A stretch of 41,218 nucleotides of DNA from Nocardiopsis sp. NRRL B-16309. Its GTDB lineage: Bacteria; Actinomycetota; Actinomycetes; Streptosporangiales; Streptosporangiaceae. Where the stretch lies: assembly GCF_001279585.1 (NCBI RefSeq), contig NZ_LGEC01000089.1, forward strand, positions 1 through 41,218, read 5' to 3'. Position 1 is the stretch's first letter, and every line of letters starts with the position of its first letter. Of this stretch, positions 7,274-15,906 are shown piece after piece. The notes below the pieces were generated by a model. The model ran no database searches and was not told where the DNA came from. It worked only from the letters and a program-made list of their open reading frames with translations. Made by a program: the position numbers and the translations under genes.

Positions 7274-7837
7274 ATGAGGCACACGATCCTGGCCGGCGCG
7301 CTGCTGCTGGCCGTGGCCGCCTGCGGCCAGGAGACGGACCCGGCCGAGGACGTCGACGTGGGGACCGGCCCGACCGGGCGGGACTCCCCGGCGGCCGACG
7401 AGGGCTCCCCCGGAGCCGGCCAGGCCTCCCCGAGCGCGGAGGAGGGCTCCCCGGGGCCGGAGGGCGGCGGGGCCAGTGCCGAACCGGCGGCCTTCGTCCT
7501 CAACCGGTACGGGGACGAGGCGGGCTTCGCCGACCAGCGGCCCACCGACTACGTCGCCACGGAGTTCACCACGTTCCAGGACATGGAGTGGGACACGTGG
7601 ACCGACACCTCGGCCCGCGGTGAGGGCGAGGTGTCCGGCACGTGGTGCCTGGACCAGGACTGCTCGCGCGACCCCTACGACATCGGGATCGAACTCGGGG
7701 ACCCGGTGGAGGTGGACGGCACCCTGTACTTCTCCGCCTACACGGTCACCGAGTACGGCGACGACATGCCCGCGGACATGCGTGCGGCCCTGGAGGGCAG
7801 CGACGACGGCCGACTCGCGGTCCCCGTCGAGGAGTGA
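7274..7837 (+). CDS. Putative lipoprotein, unknown function
   Basis: A 187-aa exported protein that I do not recognise. A short signal (MRHTILAGALLLAVAAC) ends in a lipobox, VAAC, so C17 would be the lipidated cysteine and the protein would sit on the outer face of the membrane. Residues 18-70 are acidic and Gly/Ser/Pro-rich with the repeated word GSPG, a typical disordered tether. The rest is an acidic domain (YGDEAGF, TFQDMEWDTW, VSGTWCLDQDC) with two more cysteines that could pair. The ATG at 7274 is chosen because GAGGAGGGCGGA precedes it and the lipobox then falls correctly; the frame is open from 7199. It stands alone between terminators. Confidence 0.75.
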   Translation: MRHTILAGALLLAVAACGQETDPAEDVDVGTGPTGRDSPAADEGSPGAGQASPSAEEGSPGPEGGGASAEPAAFVLNRYGDEAGFADQRPTDYVATEFTTFQDMEWDTWTDTSARGEGEVSGTWCLDQDCSRDPYDIGIELGDPVEVDGTLYFSAYTVTEYGDDMPADMRAALEGSDDGRLAVPVEE

Positions 7838-7838
7838 G

Positions 7839-7857
7839 GCCGCCGCGCGTCGGCGGC
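7839..7857 (+). terminator. Short hairpin after the lipoprotein gene
   Basis: GCCGCCG (7839-7845) and CGGCGGC (7851-7857) form a 7-bp stem with CGCGT loop directly after the stop. It is a weak candidate terminator without a U-tract. Confidence 0.4.
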
Positions 7858-7992
7858 GCCGTCTCCGGGTGTCCGAGAGGAATCATTCCAAACTTCATAA
7901 AATGCACGAACCGCCTGCTCAGAACGGGTGGTACGACCGGCTCAGGAGGACCAGACCGGGCCGATCCGGGTGTGGCGGCGCCGCGAGGTCTC

Positions 7993-7998
7993 TACTCT
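7993..7998 (+). promoter_or_regulatory. -10 box for a leaderless jetA-like transcript
   Basis: TACTCT ends eight bases before the GTG of the jetA-like gene, the spacing expected when transcription starts at or next to the start codon. No good Shine-Dalgarno sequence is present (only GAGG three bases upstream) and the -35 region (TGTGGC) is poor. A leaderless mRNA is inferred. Confidence 0.5.
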
Positions 7999-8006
7999 GC
8001 TGAGGT

Positions 8007-9473
8007 GTGGGACTCAACCAGCGGACGGACGATCGCGCGGACGACGGACAGGGCACGGGCGAGCGCCCGGTGCCCCGGCACGGGCGCGCCGCCCTCCTGC
8101 GCCTGGCCTCCTGGTTCGAGGAGGCCGGACCGGAGCGCGCCGACGACCTCGCCCGCGCCGCCTACGCCCTCCACCCCGCCCTCCACCTGGAGGGCCGCGT
8201 GGACGAGGGCATCGCCGCCACCACCGGCTGGTGGCAGGCCGAACCCGACCGCAGCCCCGTCGTGGAGCACCCCGGCACCCGTCCGCCCGCGCCCGTACGC
8301 GACCACCGCGCCCAGCAGGCGCGGCTGAGGGACGCCGCGGAGTCCTCCGCCCACTGGCGCAGGGCCGGGGCGTCGCAGATCCGCGCGCTGCTGACCGAGC
8401 CCACAGGGGACCGTGCCCGCGTCGACCTCTCAGGTGCCGGGATGGAGGTGCTCATGGAGCTCCTCACCGCCGCTCTGGGCGCCGGGGACGCCGCCCGCAG
8501 CTCCACCTCGGCGGGGGACCTGGAGTTCTCCCTGCGCCTGCACGTGGTGTCGGCCCCGGGTGCCGAGGTGACCGTCCAGGGCGAGGGCGGGGACCTGACG
8601 CTGGAGGGCGTGCGCCTGTGCGTGACGCCCTATGAGCAGCACGTCCTGGACCTGCCCGAGTCCGGCGAGCGCGGCGACGGCGCCACGTTCGGGCTGGGAA
8701 GGCCGCGGGGGGCGTCCAGGTCCGACGCGCGGCCGCCGTCCGAGGCCGCCGGGACGCCCGAGCCGTCTGCCGACCGCACCGGGGCGACAGACGGCTCCGA
8801 GGAGTCCACAGCGGACGAACCCACCAGCTCTGCCACCGCTCACCCGCCCGCCGCCGACGAACTCTCCGAATCCGCCACCGACCGCCCGACGGGGCCCGCG
8901 ACCGACGTTCGCGCGAGGTCCGGCGCGGATCGCCCCACGGGGTCCGGTCCCGATGCCCTGGACCGGCCCGCGTCCGACCGCCCGGCGGCCTCCGCCGCGG
9001 ACGCTCTCGCCGGGCCAGGCACGGACCACGTCACGGGCTCCGAACCCGGTGCCCCGGACGAGCCCGCGACCGACCGCTCCGAGGAGCACGGCGCCGACGA
9101 CCTCCTCGGTCCCGCGCCCGCCGGGTCCGGCGGCTTCGCCGAACTCGCCGGCGCGGTCTCCGAGGCGCTCGCCCTCGCCCGGGCCGAGGAGGAGCCCGCC
9201 GACCCGGCGCCCACCGAGGAAGAGCCCGCGACCGCGCGCTCCGGGGATGACGACGCCGTGCCGACGCTCCCGGCGCCCGTGGGGCGCCGCCACGCCCGGC
9301 CCGAGGCGGCCCCCTCGGACGACGAGTCCTCCGGCGGCCCTGTCGAGGACCCCCGGACCACCGATAGCCTCGCCGAACCGGACCGGGACCGACGCCCGGA
9401 TCCCAACACCGAGACGACCGGACCGATCGACCTCTCCGCCATCCGTGACGGGGAGCGGTCGGCATGGGGGTGA
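8007..9473 (+). CDS. JetA-like (DUF2397/TIGR02677) protein, N-terminal half missing, with disordered tail
   Basis: A 488-aa protein that heads a three-gene operon. Residues about 28-215 resemble the C-terminal half of the DUF2397/TIGR02677 family, the putative kleisin-like JetA of type III Wadjet: LASWFEEA, ARAAYALHPALHL, TGWWQAEP, an RDHRAQQARLR helix, VDLSGAGMEVLMELL and a final beta-rich part. The usual N-terminal winged-helix region of about 250 aa is absent, and an in-frame TGA at 8001-8003 rules out an upstream start. Residues about 230-480 are instead a Pro/Asp/Ser/Thr/Ala-rich, repetitive and presumably unstructured tail (recurring DRPTG, ATDR, GADRP). The gene overlaps jetB by 10 bases. 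It may be a decaying fragment or a remodelled subunit; the open tail and coupling favour a translated gene. Family assignment is from memory of conserved motifs. Confidence 0.72.
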   Translation: MGLNQRTDDRADDGQGTGERPVPRHGRAALLRLASWFEEAGPERADDLARAAYALHPALHLEGRVDEGIAATTGWWQAEPDRSPVVEHPGTRPPAPVRDHRAQQARLRDAAESSAHWRRAGASQIRALLTEPTGDRARVDLSGAGMEVLMELLTAALGAGDAARSSTSAGDLEFSLRLHVVSAPGAEVTVQGEGGDLTLEGVRLCVTPYEQHVLDLPESGERGDGATFGLGRPRGASRSDARPPSEAAGTPEPSADRTGATDGSEESTADEPTSSATAHPPAADELSESATDRPTGPATDVRARSGADRPTGSGPDALDRPASDRPAASAADALAGPGTDHVTGSEPGAPDEPATDRSEEHGADDLLGPAPAGSGGFAELAGAVSEALALARAEEEPADPAPTEEEPATARSGDDDAVPTLPAPVGRRHARPEAAPSDDESSGGPVEDPRTTDSLAEPDRDRRPDPNTETTGPIDLSAIRDGERSAWG

Positions 9474-10831
9474 TCGAGACGGACGCCTACAGCGAGGACG
9501 CCGCGCTCATCGGCGAGCGCCAGGCCGCCGCGCGCGCCCTGATGGCGCACCCCCTGCTCACGCGGCGCGCGCACCCCGCCGAGTTCTCCCTCGTACGGGC
9601 GCACGCGGAATGGCTCGTCCAGCGCTTCCAGCGGGTCCTGGCCTACCGGCTCACCGTCGCCGACGACCACGCCCGCCTGGTCAAACGCGGTGCCGCCGCG
9701 TCGACCACCGCGCCCTTCACCCGTCGGCACGGAGCCCCGTTCACCCCCCGCACGCACACCTACCTCGCCCTGGCCCTGGCCGTCCTCGTCGAGCAGGACG
9801 GCGACACCACGGTCCACGCGCTCGCCGCCCGGGTCCGCGCCGCCGCCCACGAGGCCCTGGTGGACGCCGACCCCGGCCGCGGCCTCGGCGAACGGCGCGC
9901 ATTCTGCGCCGCGCTGGCGCTGCTCGTCCGGCTCGGCGTGCTCGACGAGGTGTCCGGCGGCGTGCGAGACCACGAGACCGACGCCTCCGCCGACCCGCGC
10001 CTGCGCGCCGACGCTCAGGCCGCCCGGGCGGTCGCCGTCCACCTGCCCCGCGCCTCGGACGACGCCGACTCCTTCCTCGCCGAAGCCGCCGACCACGACC
10101 CCGACAGCGACCACCAGGGCGAGATCGCCCTGCGCCGCCGCCTGGCCGAGACCGCCGTGGTCTACCGGGAGGAACTCCCCGACCGCCAGCGCGACCGCCT
10201 CGCCGCCCACCAGTGGCGGGCCGCCGCCACCCTGGGCAACCTGCTCGGCTGCGACACCGAGGTCCGGGCCGAGGGCGTCGCCCTCGTCATGCCCGACGGG
10301 GCACCGGACGGCACGCGCTTCCCCTCCGACGACCCCGTCGGCCAGGTCGCGCTCGCGCTCGTGCGCCACCTGTCCGGCCGCCTGCACCCCGGCCGGCCCG
10401 CCACCTCGGTCCCGGTCCCCGACCGCGACCTGGACACCGCCCTGGACACGCTCGGCGGTCCCGACGCCCCGGCGCGGAGCGAGTGGGCGCGCACGGCCGG
10501 ACCCGAGGTGCCCGACCCCGAACGGCTCCGCGCGCGGGTGCTGCGCCTGCTGACCGACCTCGGCCTGCTCCGGGGCGGGCCGGGCGAGTGGCGGCTCACC
10601 GCCGCGGCCGCCAGGTTCGGCGCGGACGTGGACGATCGCATCCCCCGCATCCAGGACAATGACGATGACGCCCGGACACTCCCCGCGAAACCGCGCGGTT
10701 CCGGTGACGAACACGGTGCGCCCGAGCCCCCTGCCGACCCCCGCGGCGATCTGAGCCGGGTGACGTCCGTGCTGCAAGCGGTGGCGAACGAGAAGGTGAG
10801 CGCGACCAGTGGTGACCCAGGAGACCAGTGA
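9464..10831 (+). CDS. jetB: JetB-like (DUF2398/TIGR02678) protein
   Basis: A 455-aa protein of the DUF2398/TIGR02678 family, the putative KITE-type (winged-helix) partner of the SMC-like ATPase in type III Wadjet, a system that acts against plasmids. The family N terminus is clear: ERQAAARALMAHPLL, then FSLVRAHAEWLVQRFQ, LAYRLTVADDHARLVKRG and YLALALAVLVEQ. Also present are REELPDRQRDRL and a late winged-helix-like RLLTDLGLLRGGPGEW. The length is complete. The last 50 or so residues are charged and low-complexity. The ATG at 9464 lies inside the end of the jetA-like gene and the stop lies 23 bases inside jetC, so all three should be translated together. The DUF assignment is strong; function is inferred from the cassette. 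Confidence 0.82.
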   Translation: MGVIETDAYSEDAALIGERQAAARALMAHPLLTRRAHPAEFSLVRAHAEWLVQRFQRVLAYRLTVADDHARLVKRGAAASTTAPFTRRHGAPFTPRTHTYLALALAVLVEQDGDTTVHALAARVRAAAHEALVDADPGRGLGERRAFCAALALLVRLGVLDEVSGGVRDHETDASADPRLRADAQAARAVAVHLPRASDDADSFLAEAADHDPDSDHQGEIALRRRLAETAVVYREELPDRQRDRLAAHQWRAAATLGNLLGCDTEVRAEGVALVMPDGAPDGTRFPSDDPVGQVALALVRHLSGRLHPGRPATSVPVPDRDLDTALDTLGGPDAPARSEWARTAGPEVPDPERLRARVLRLLTDLGLLRGGPGEWRLTAAAARFGADVDDRIPRIQDNDDDARTLPAKPRGSGDEHGAPEPPADPRGDLSRVTSVLQAVANEKVSATSGDPGDQ

Positions 10832-13800
10832 GGCCCCAGGGGAAGCTCCGGCTGTCCCCGCCGGCACCCCCACCCCCCGCTACCGGCTCGAACGCGCGGG
10901 CATCCGCAACGTCTGGCAGTACGACGACCACGTCCTCGACTTCGCCGAGGGCCGTCTGCTGCTGCGCGGCCGCAACGGCGCGGGCAAGTCCAAGGCGCTG
11001 GAGATGCTGCTCCCCTTCCTGCTGGACGGCGACGTCCGCCGCCTGGACACCACCGGCACCAACCGCACCAGCCTGCGCTGGCTCATGGCGGACGACCACC
11101 GCGCCCACCGCCTGCCCGACCTGGAGGACACCGGCCCCGACCTGCTGGGCGGCCCGGAGGAGGACCCCGCCGACACCGCCGCGGCCGAGGGCGGCGGCGA
11201 CGCGGAGTCCGCGCCCGTCACCCGCCTGGGCTACCTGTGGGTGGAGTTCACCACCGACCGCGGCGAACGCGGCCTCGACGCCGCCGCGCGCGCGGCCCAC
11301 GGCCCCAGCACCGCCTCCGCCCTGCTGGCCGCCTCCAGCGCCGCACGCGGCGCCGGAACCCGGGCCGCCGGCGAGGAGCCCGACGAGGGCACCGGCCAGG
11401 GCGACCCCGCCGACGCGGACTCCGCCGCCGCGCCGCCGCGGCACCTGACCCTGGGCGCCGCCGTCATGGCGGTCGGCGACTCCGATCCCCGCTGCGTGTT
11501 CTTCGTCACCGACCGCCGGATCGGACACGACCTCCACCTGGTGACCGACGGCCGCCCCATGCCCGTGGACCGGCTGCGGGCCGAGGTCGGCGCCGACAAC
11601 TGCTTCACCAGCGCCGTGCCCTACCGCGCACGCGTGATGAAGAGCCTCTTCGGCATCGACGACTCCGTCCGCTACCGCAACCTCATCCACCTGCTCTACC
11701 GGCTGCGCCGCCCCACGATCGGCGACCGCCTCGAAGCGGGCGAGCTCGTCAGCGTCCTCTCCGAGGCCCTGCCCCCCATGGACGAGTCCGTCCTCGACGA
11801 GGTCGGCCGCAACATCGCCGACCTCGAACAGGCGCGGGCCGACCAGACCGCCCTGGCCGAGGCCGGCGCCGGAGTCGACTCCTTCCTCGCCGACTACCAC
11901 GCCTACCTCGTGCACGCCCTGCGCGGCCGTACCGCCGGGGTCCGCGAACAGCTGGACTCCTGCGCCCGCCGCACCGCCGAGACCGACCGCCTGCGCGCCG
12001 AACTCGACGACCTCATCACGGCCGAGAGCCACATCGCCGAGGAACGGGACCAGGCCCGCCGTACCCGCGACACCGCCGGGGCGGACGAGCACACCCTCGC
12101 CACGGCCCAGGCCGGCGCCGCCACCGCCACCGACAACGAGCGCCGCGCCTACGACGCCGCCGTCGGCGCCTACATCCGCGCCGCCGAGGCCGCCTGGGCC
12201 GCCGCCGAGCACGCCGAGCGGGCGGAGGACCAGGCCGTCCACCGGCTGTCCGAGGACACGGCCGCCATCGAGCGGGCCCTGGAGGTCCTGCGGCAGACCC
12301 ACGCCGACGCCGACCGCGCGGCCACCGCCGCCGGGATCCCCCCCGAGTCCCTCGGCGTCGTCCCCGACCCCTCCACCACCGTCCACGCCCCGCGCGAGAG
12401 CACCACCCGGGTCGACCTCCAGGGCCTGGAGCAGGCGGTGGAACGCGAGCCCGTCGAGGGCATCGACCTGGACGCCCTGCGCGAACGCCTGGGCCGCCTC
12501 CACGACCACCTCACCTCCGCCGCGGCCCACGCCGCCGACCGCGCCGACCAGGCCGCCCGCCTCACCGCCCTCACCACGGCCGAGGCCGCCACCGACCGCC
12601 GCCTCGTCGCGCTGACCAGCGAGGCCGAGAGCGCCGACGCCGTCCTCGACCACGCCCACACCCGCGAGCAGGACGCCATCGCGGAACTGCGCCGCACCAG
12701 TGCCGACTACGCGGACGGCGTCCGCGACTGGACCGCGCGCCTGCGCGACTCCAGCCACGCCCACGCGCTGGGCGACGCCATCCACGAGCTGGAGGGCAGT
12801 GTCGAACTGCCCATCACCGACGCCCTGCGCGTCCTGGACCCCGAGGTCCCGGCGACCGTCGCCCGGCTCGCCCACGCGGCCGTCGACCCCCTCCTGGAGG
12901 AACTCCGGTCCCGCCGCGACGTCGCCGTCAACGAGGAGGGCCAGCTCTCCGACGAGCTCGCCGAACTCGCCGACCGCCGCGCCAAGAACGCCGACCACGC
13001 CCCCGACCGGCCCGCCTGGGCCACCTACCCGCGTCCCGAGGCCGACGGCGTCCCCCTCCACCTGGCCGTGGACTTCGCCGAGGGCCTCACCACGCGCGAA
13101 CAGGCGGGGCTGGAGGCGGCCCTGGAGGCCAGCGGCCTGCTGGCGGGATGGGTCCGCGCCGACGGCACCCTCTACGACCCCAGCACCCGCGACCTCATGG
13201 TCACGCCGGCCCGCCCCGCCAAGGGCCGCACCCTCCTCGACGTCCTGGTCCCCGTCGCCGTGCCCGACCGCGGCGTGCAGGCCGACCACGTGCGCACCCT
13301 GCTCTCCTCCATCGCGCTGCACTCGGACACCCCCGGCGCCGCCGAGGACACCGAGGCCAAGCACCGCCGCGACAGCGCCGTGACCACCGTCAGCTCCATG
13401 TCGCTCACCGGCGGCTGGCGCCTCGGCGTGGCCTCCGGCGCCCACTACAAGAGCGAGCCCGAGTACATCGGCGAGGTCGCCCGCAAGCGCGCCCGCGACC
13501 GCCGCTCCGCCAACACCGACCGCCGGATGGCCATCGCCGAGGCCCTCCTCGCCGAGGCGGGGGAGCGCCGCTGGGCGGTCGAGCGCTCCTACTCGGAACT
13601 GCTGGAGGTCTCCCGGGACCTGCCCGACTCCGCCCCGCTCATCCGGGCCTGGGCCGCCCTGGACGTGGCCCGCACGGACGTGGCGGCCGCCCGCCGCGCC
13701 CACGACACCGCCCGGGCGGCGGCCGAGGAGGCCCGAGAGGAACTGCTCCGGGTCCGCGCCCGGCTCAGGGACGCGGCCGCACGGCCCTCCGTCCCCCCGC

Positions 13801-15668
13801 CCGCCGACGCCCAGGAGCCCCCGGGGGAGGGGCACCCCCAGCGCCCGCCCGCCCGGCAGCACCCGCTGCCGACCGCCCGCGCCGACCTCGACAGCACCCT
13901 GCGCGCCCTCGACCACCTGCGGGTCCTGGTGGCCTCCGCGCTGCGCGACCTCGACGTCCTGGCCTGGGAACTGGCCGACCACGAACGCCACGTCGCCGCC
14001 TGGCGGCGGGTCCGCGCCGACCGGGTCCTGGCCGAGGACGCCCGCGCCGCCGCCATCGACGACATGATCACGGTCCGCCGCCAGATCGAGCTCGGGGACC
14101 GGGCCAGGGGGGTGCCCGACGAGCAGATCGACGCCGCCCGCGCCCAGGTCAGGGCCCGCGCCGAGGATGCCGCCCGCCGCCTGCCCGAACTCGAACGCGG
14201 CGCCCAGCGCGCCCGGGACGAACGCGTCAGCGCCGAGGTCCGGCTCGACGTCGCCACCCAGGAGCGCGCCGAGCAGGTGCGCCGCGCCCTGGCCGCGGGG
14301 GACGTCCTGGTCGCCTCCCTCACCGCTCCGGCCGGCGCCCCGGGCCCCACGGGCGGCGCGGAGCGGGCACCAGACGGGCAGGACGACCGCACCGCGCCCG
14401 ACGCCCGGAGCACGCACGCCGCACAGGACGGGCCCGGCGAGGAGGACACGGGCGCGGGTGCGCACGCCGTCTCCGTGGTGCCGGGGACCGCCGCGACGGC
14501 CCCGACGGCACCGGACGCGGTCCTGCTGGGCGCGGCCGGGCTGGCCGGCTGCGCGGCCGACGACGGGCCGCTCGCCGCCTACCTCGCGGCCCGCGCCACC
14601 GCCGCGGGCGACGCCCCGGCCGCCGGTCCCGACGCCAGGCTCGCGCTCATGGAGGACCTCGTCGCCCGCCTGGAGGAGGGGCTCGACGCCCAGGCCGACC
14701 TGCCCGAGGTCGACGACAGCGCCATCCTCGGCAGCCGCGAGGAGCTGCACCGGCTGCTGACCTCCGCCGACTGGGCCCAGACCCGGACCGAGCTGACCGA
14801 GCCCCGCGGCCTCAAGCGCCTCACCGTCCACGACGAGGACGGCGCCCACGACGTCACCGCCTACGCCGCCCGCGTGGCCGCCGCCGTCGCCCGGGCCGAC
14901 GAGACCGTCGCGATCGCCGAGGAGGAGGCCTTCGAGCGCCACCTGCTGGGCGAACTCGCCGGGCACCTCTCCCGCCAGATCGACGAGGCCCACGGCCTCA
15001 TCCACACGATGAACGACGTCCTCAAGGACGTCACCACCTCCGCGGGCCTGGGCGTGCGGCTGGACTGGCGGCTCGCCCCCGACGCCGGAGCCGACATCGA
15101 GGCCGTCGTCCCGCTCCTGGCCACCCCGCCCGAGGAGCGCACTCGGGTGCAGACCACCCGCCTGCGCGACGCCCTGCGCCGCTGCATCGAGGCGATCCGC
15201 CGGCTGGACCCGACCGCCACCGGCGGAGCCCAGCTGCGCGCCGCGCTGGACTACCGCTCCTGGTTCACCTTCACCGTCTACGTCACCGACGGAACCGGCG
15301 ACGAGCGCAGGCTCGGCCACCGCACCGCGCTGAGCCAGGGCGAGCAGCGCGTCGTGGCCTACCTCGTCCTCTTCGCCGCCGCCGCCGCGCAGTTCGACGC
15401 CCTGGCCGCACGCGCCCCCTGGGCCCCCAGGCTCATCCTCCTGGACGACGCCTTCGCGAAGGTCGACGAGCCCACCCACGGGCGCCTGCTGGGCCTGCTG
15501 GTGGAACTCGACCTCGACTTCGTCCTGACCTCCGAACGCGTCTGGGGCTGCTTCGCGAGCGTGCCGAGCCTCAACATCTACGAGTGCCTGCGCGATCCGA
15601 ACGTGCCCGGGATCGCCACCCTCCACTTCACCTGGGACGGCAGCAGACGAAGGCTGGTGGGGGTCTAG
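10809..15668 (+). CDS. jetC: JetC-like SMC-type ATPase (TIGR02680)
   Basis: A 1,619-aa SMC-like ATPase, the motor of Wadjet-type complexes, which are thought to extrude DNA loops. The N-terminal head has Walker A GRNGAGKS at 54-61. Long Ala/Arg/Glu-rich coiled coils surround a globular middle of about 737-897 (LHLAVDFAEGL, LLAGWVRADGTLYDP, HYKSEPEYIGE) typical of TIGR02680. The C-terminal head has the signature LSQGEQ at 1508-1513, Walker B LILLDDAF at 1542-1549, and a closing TSERVWG. All ATPase motifs are intact. Pro/Gly/Ala-rich insertions occur near 100-125, 160-220, 995-1020 and 1170-1240. The start is GTG 10809 (a second GTG follows at 10812) after AAGGTGAG; it overlaps jetB by 23 bases. 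No JetD (DUF2399 Toprim nuclease) gene follows. Confidence 0.88.
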   Translation: MVTQETSEAPGEAPAVPAGTPTPRYRLERAGIRNVWQYDDHVLDFAEGRLLLRGRNGAGKSKALEMLLPFLLDGDVRRLDTTGTNRTSLRWLMADDHRAHRLPDLEDTGPDLLGGPEEDPADTAAAEGGGDAESAPVTRLGYLWVEFTTDRGERGLDAAARAAHGPSTASALLAASSAARGAGTRAAGEEPDEGTGQGDPADADSAAAPPRHLTLGAAVMAVGDSDPRCVFFVTDRRIGHDLHLVTDGRPMPVDRLRAEVGADNCFTSAVPYRARVMKSLFGIDDSVRYRNLIHLLYRLRRPTIGDRLEAGELVSVLSEALPPMDESVLDEVGRNIADLEQARADQTALAEAGAGVDSFLADYHAYLVHALRGRTAGVREQLDSCARRTAETDRLRAELDDLITAESHIAEERDQARRTRDTAGADEHTLATAQAGAATATDNERRAYDAAVGAYIRAAEAAWAAAEHAERAEDQAVHRLSEDTAAIERALEVLRQTHADADRAATAAGIPPESLGVVPDPSTTVHAPRESTTRVDLQGLEQAVEREPVEGIDLDALRERLGRLHDHLTSAAAHAADRADQAARLTALTTAEAATDRRLVALTSEAESADAVLDHAHTREQDAIAELRRTSADYADGVRDWTARLRDSSHAHALGDAIHELEGSVELPITDALRVLDPEVPATVARLAHAAVDPLLEELRSRRDVAVNEEGQLSDELAELADRRAKNADHAPDRPAWATYPRPEADGVPLHLAVDFAEGLTTREQAGLEAALEASGLLAGWVRADGTLYDPSTRDLMVTPARPAKGRTLLDVLVPVAVPDRGVQADHVRTLLSSIALHSDTPGAAEDTEAKHRRDSAVTTVSSMSLTGGWRLGVASGAHYKSEPEYIGEVARKRARDRRSANTDRRMAIAEALLAEAGERRWAVERSYSELLEVSRDLPDSAPLIRAWAALDVARTDVAAARRAHDTARAAAEEAREELLRVRARLRDAAARPSVPPPADAQEPPGEGHPQRPPARQHPLPTARADLDSTLRALDHLRVLVASALRDLDVLAWELADHERHVAAWRRVRADRVLAEDARAAAIDDMITVRRQIELGDRARGVPDEQIDAARAQVRARAEDAARRLPELERGAQRARDERVSAEVRLDVATQERAEQVRRALAAGDVLVASLTAPAGAPGPTGGAERAPDGQDDRTAPDARSTHAAQDGPGEEDTGAGAHAVSVVPGTAATAPTAPDAVLLGAAGLAGCAADDGPLAAYLAARATAAGDAPAAGPDARLALMEDLVARLEEGLDAQADLPEVDDSAILGSREELHRLLTSADWAQTRTELTEPRGLKRLTVHDEDGAHDVTAYAARVAAAVARADETVAIAEEEAFERHLLGELAGHLSRQIDEAHGLIHTMNDVLKDVTTSAGLGVRLDWRLAPDAGADIEAVVPLLATPPEERTRVQTTRLRDALRRCIEAIRRLDPTATGGAQLRAALDYRSWFTFTVYVTDGTGDERRLGHRTALSQGEQRVVAYLVLFAAAAAQFDALAARAPWAPRLILLDDAFAKVDEPTHGRLLGLLVELDLDFVLTSERVWGCFASVPSLNIYECLRDPNVPGIATLHFTWDGSRRRLVGV

Positions 15669-15906
15669 GGCCTGTCCTCCGCGGCATTCCGGACCCACCC
15701 GAAAGCCGGCGGAGGAACACTCCCCAGGTCGGGCCCGCGGGCGAGGATCCGCGTGGCGACGGGCCGGCGGCCAGGGGTTCCGCGGGGCGGACGGCCGGTG
15801 GCCGGCCGCGCGCCCGGCGACGGCCGCCGCCGTTGATCGGGAGGCTCCGGCCCCGGGTTTTCCGTTCTGTCCTAGTCTGCTTGTGCAGGTACGACGAAGG
15901 ATCGGG
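15669..15906. other. Intergenic region between jetC and the Rad50-like gene
   Basis: This 238-bp gap carries no recognisable gene and no JetD remnant. TAGTCT at 15873-15878 is a plausible -10 box that would start a transcript about 20 bases before the next gene's preferred start; the -35 is not recognisable. It implies that the next gene has its own promoter, although read-through from jetC is possible because no strong terminator was seen. Confidence 0.4.

Noticed and set aside
15669..15906. Remnant of a JetD (DUF2399) gene
   Set aside because: No frame in this gap, nor the Rad50-like gene after it, shows Toprim-like or DUF2399 motifs. The gap is too short for more than a fragment.
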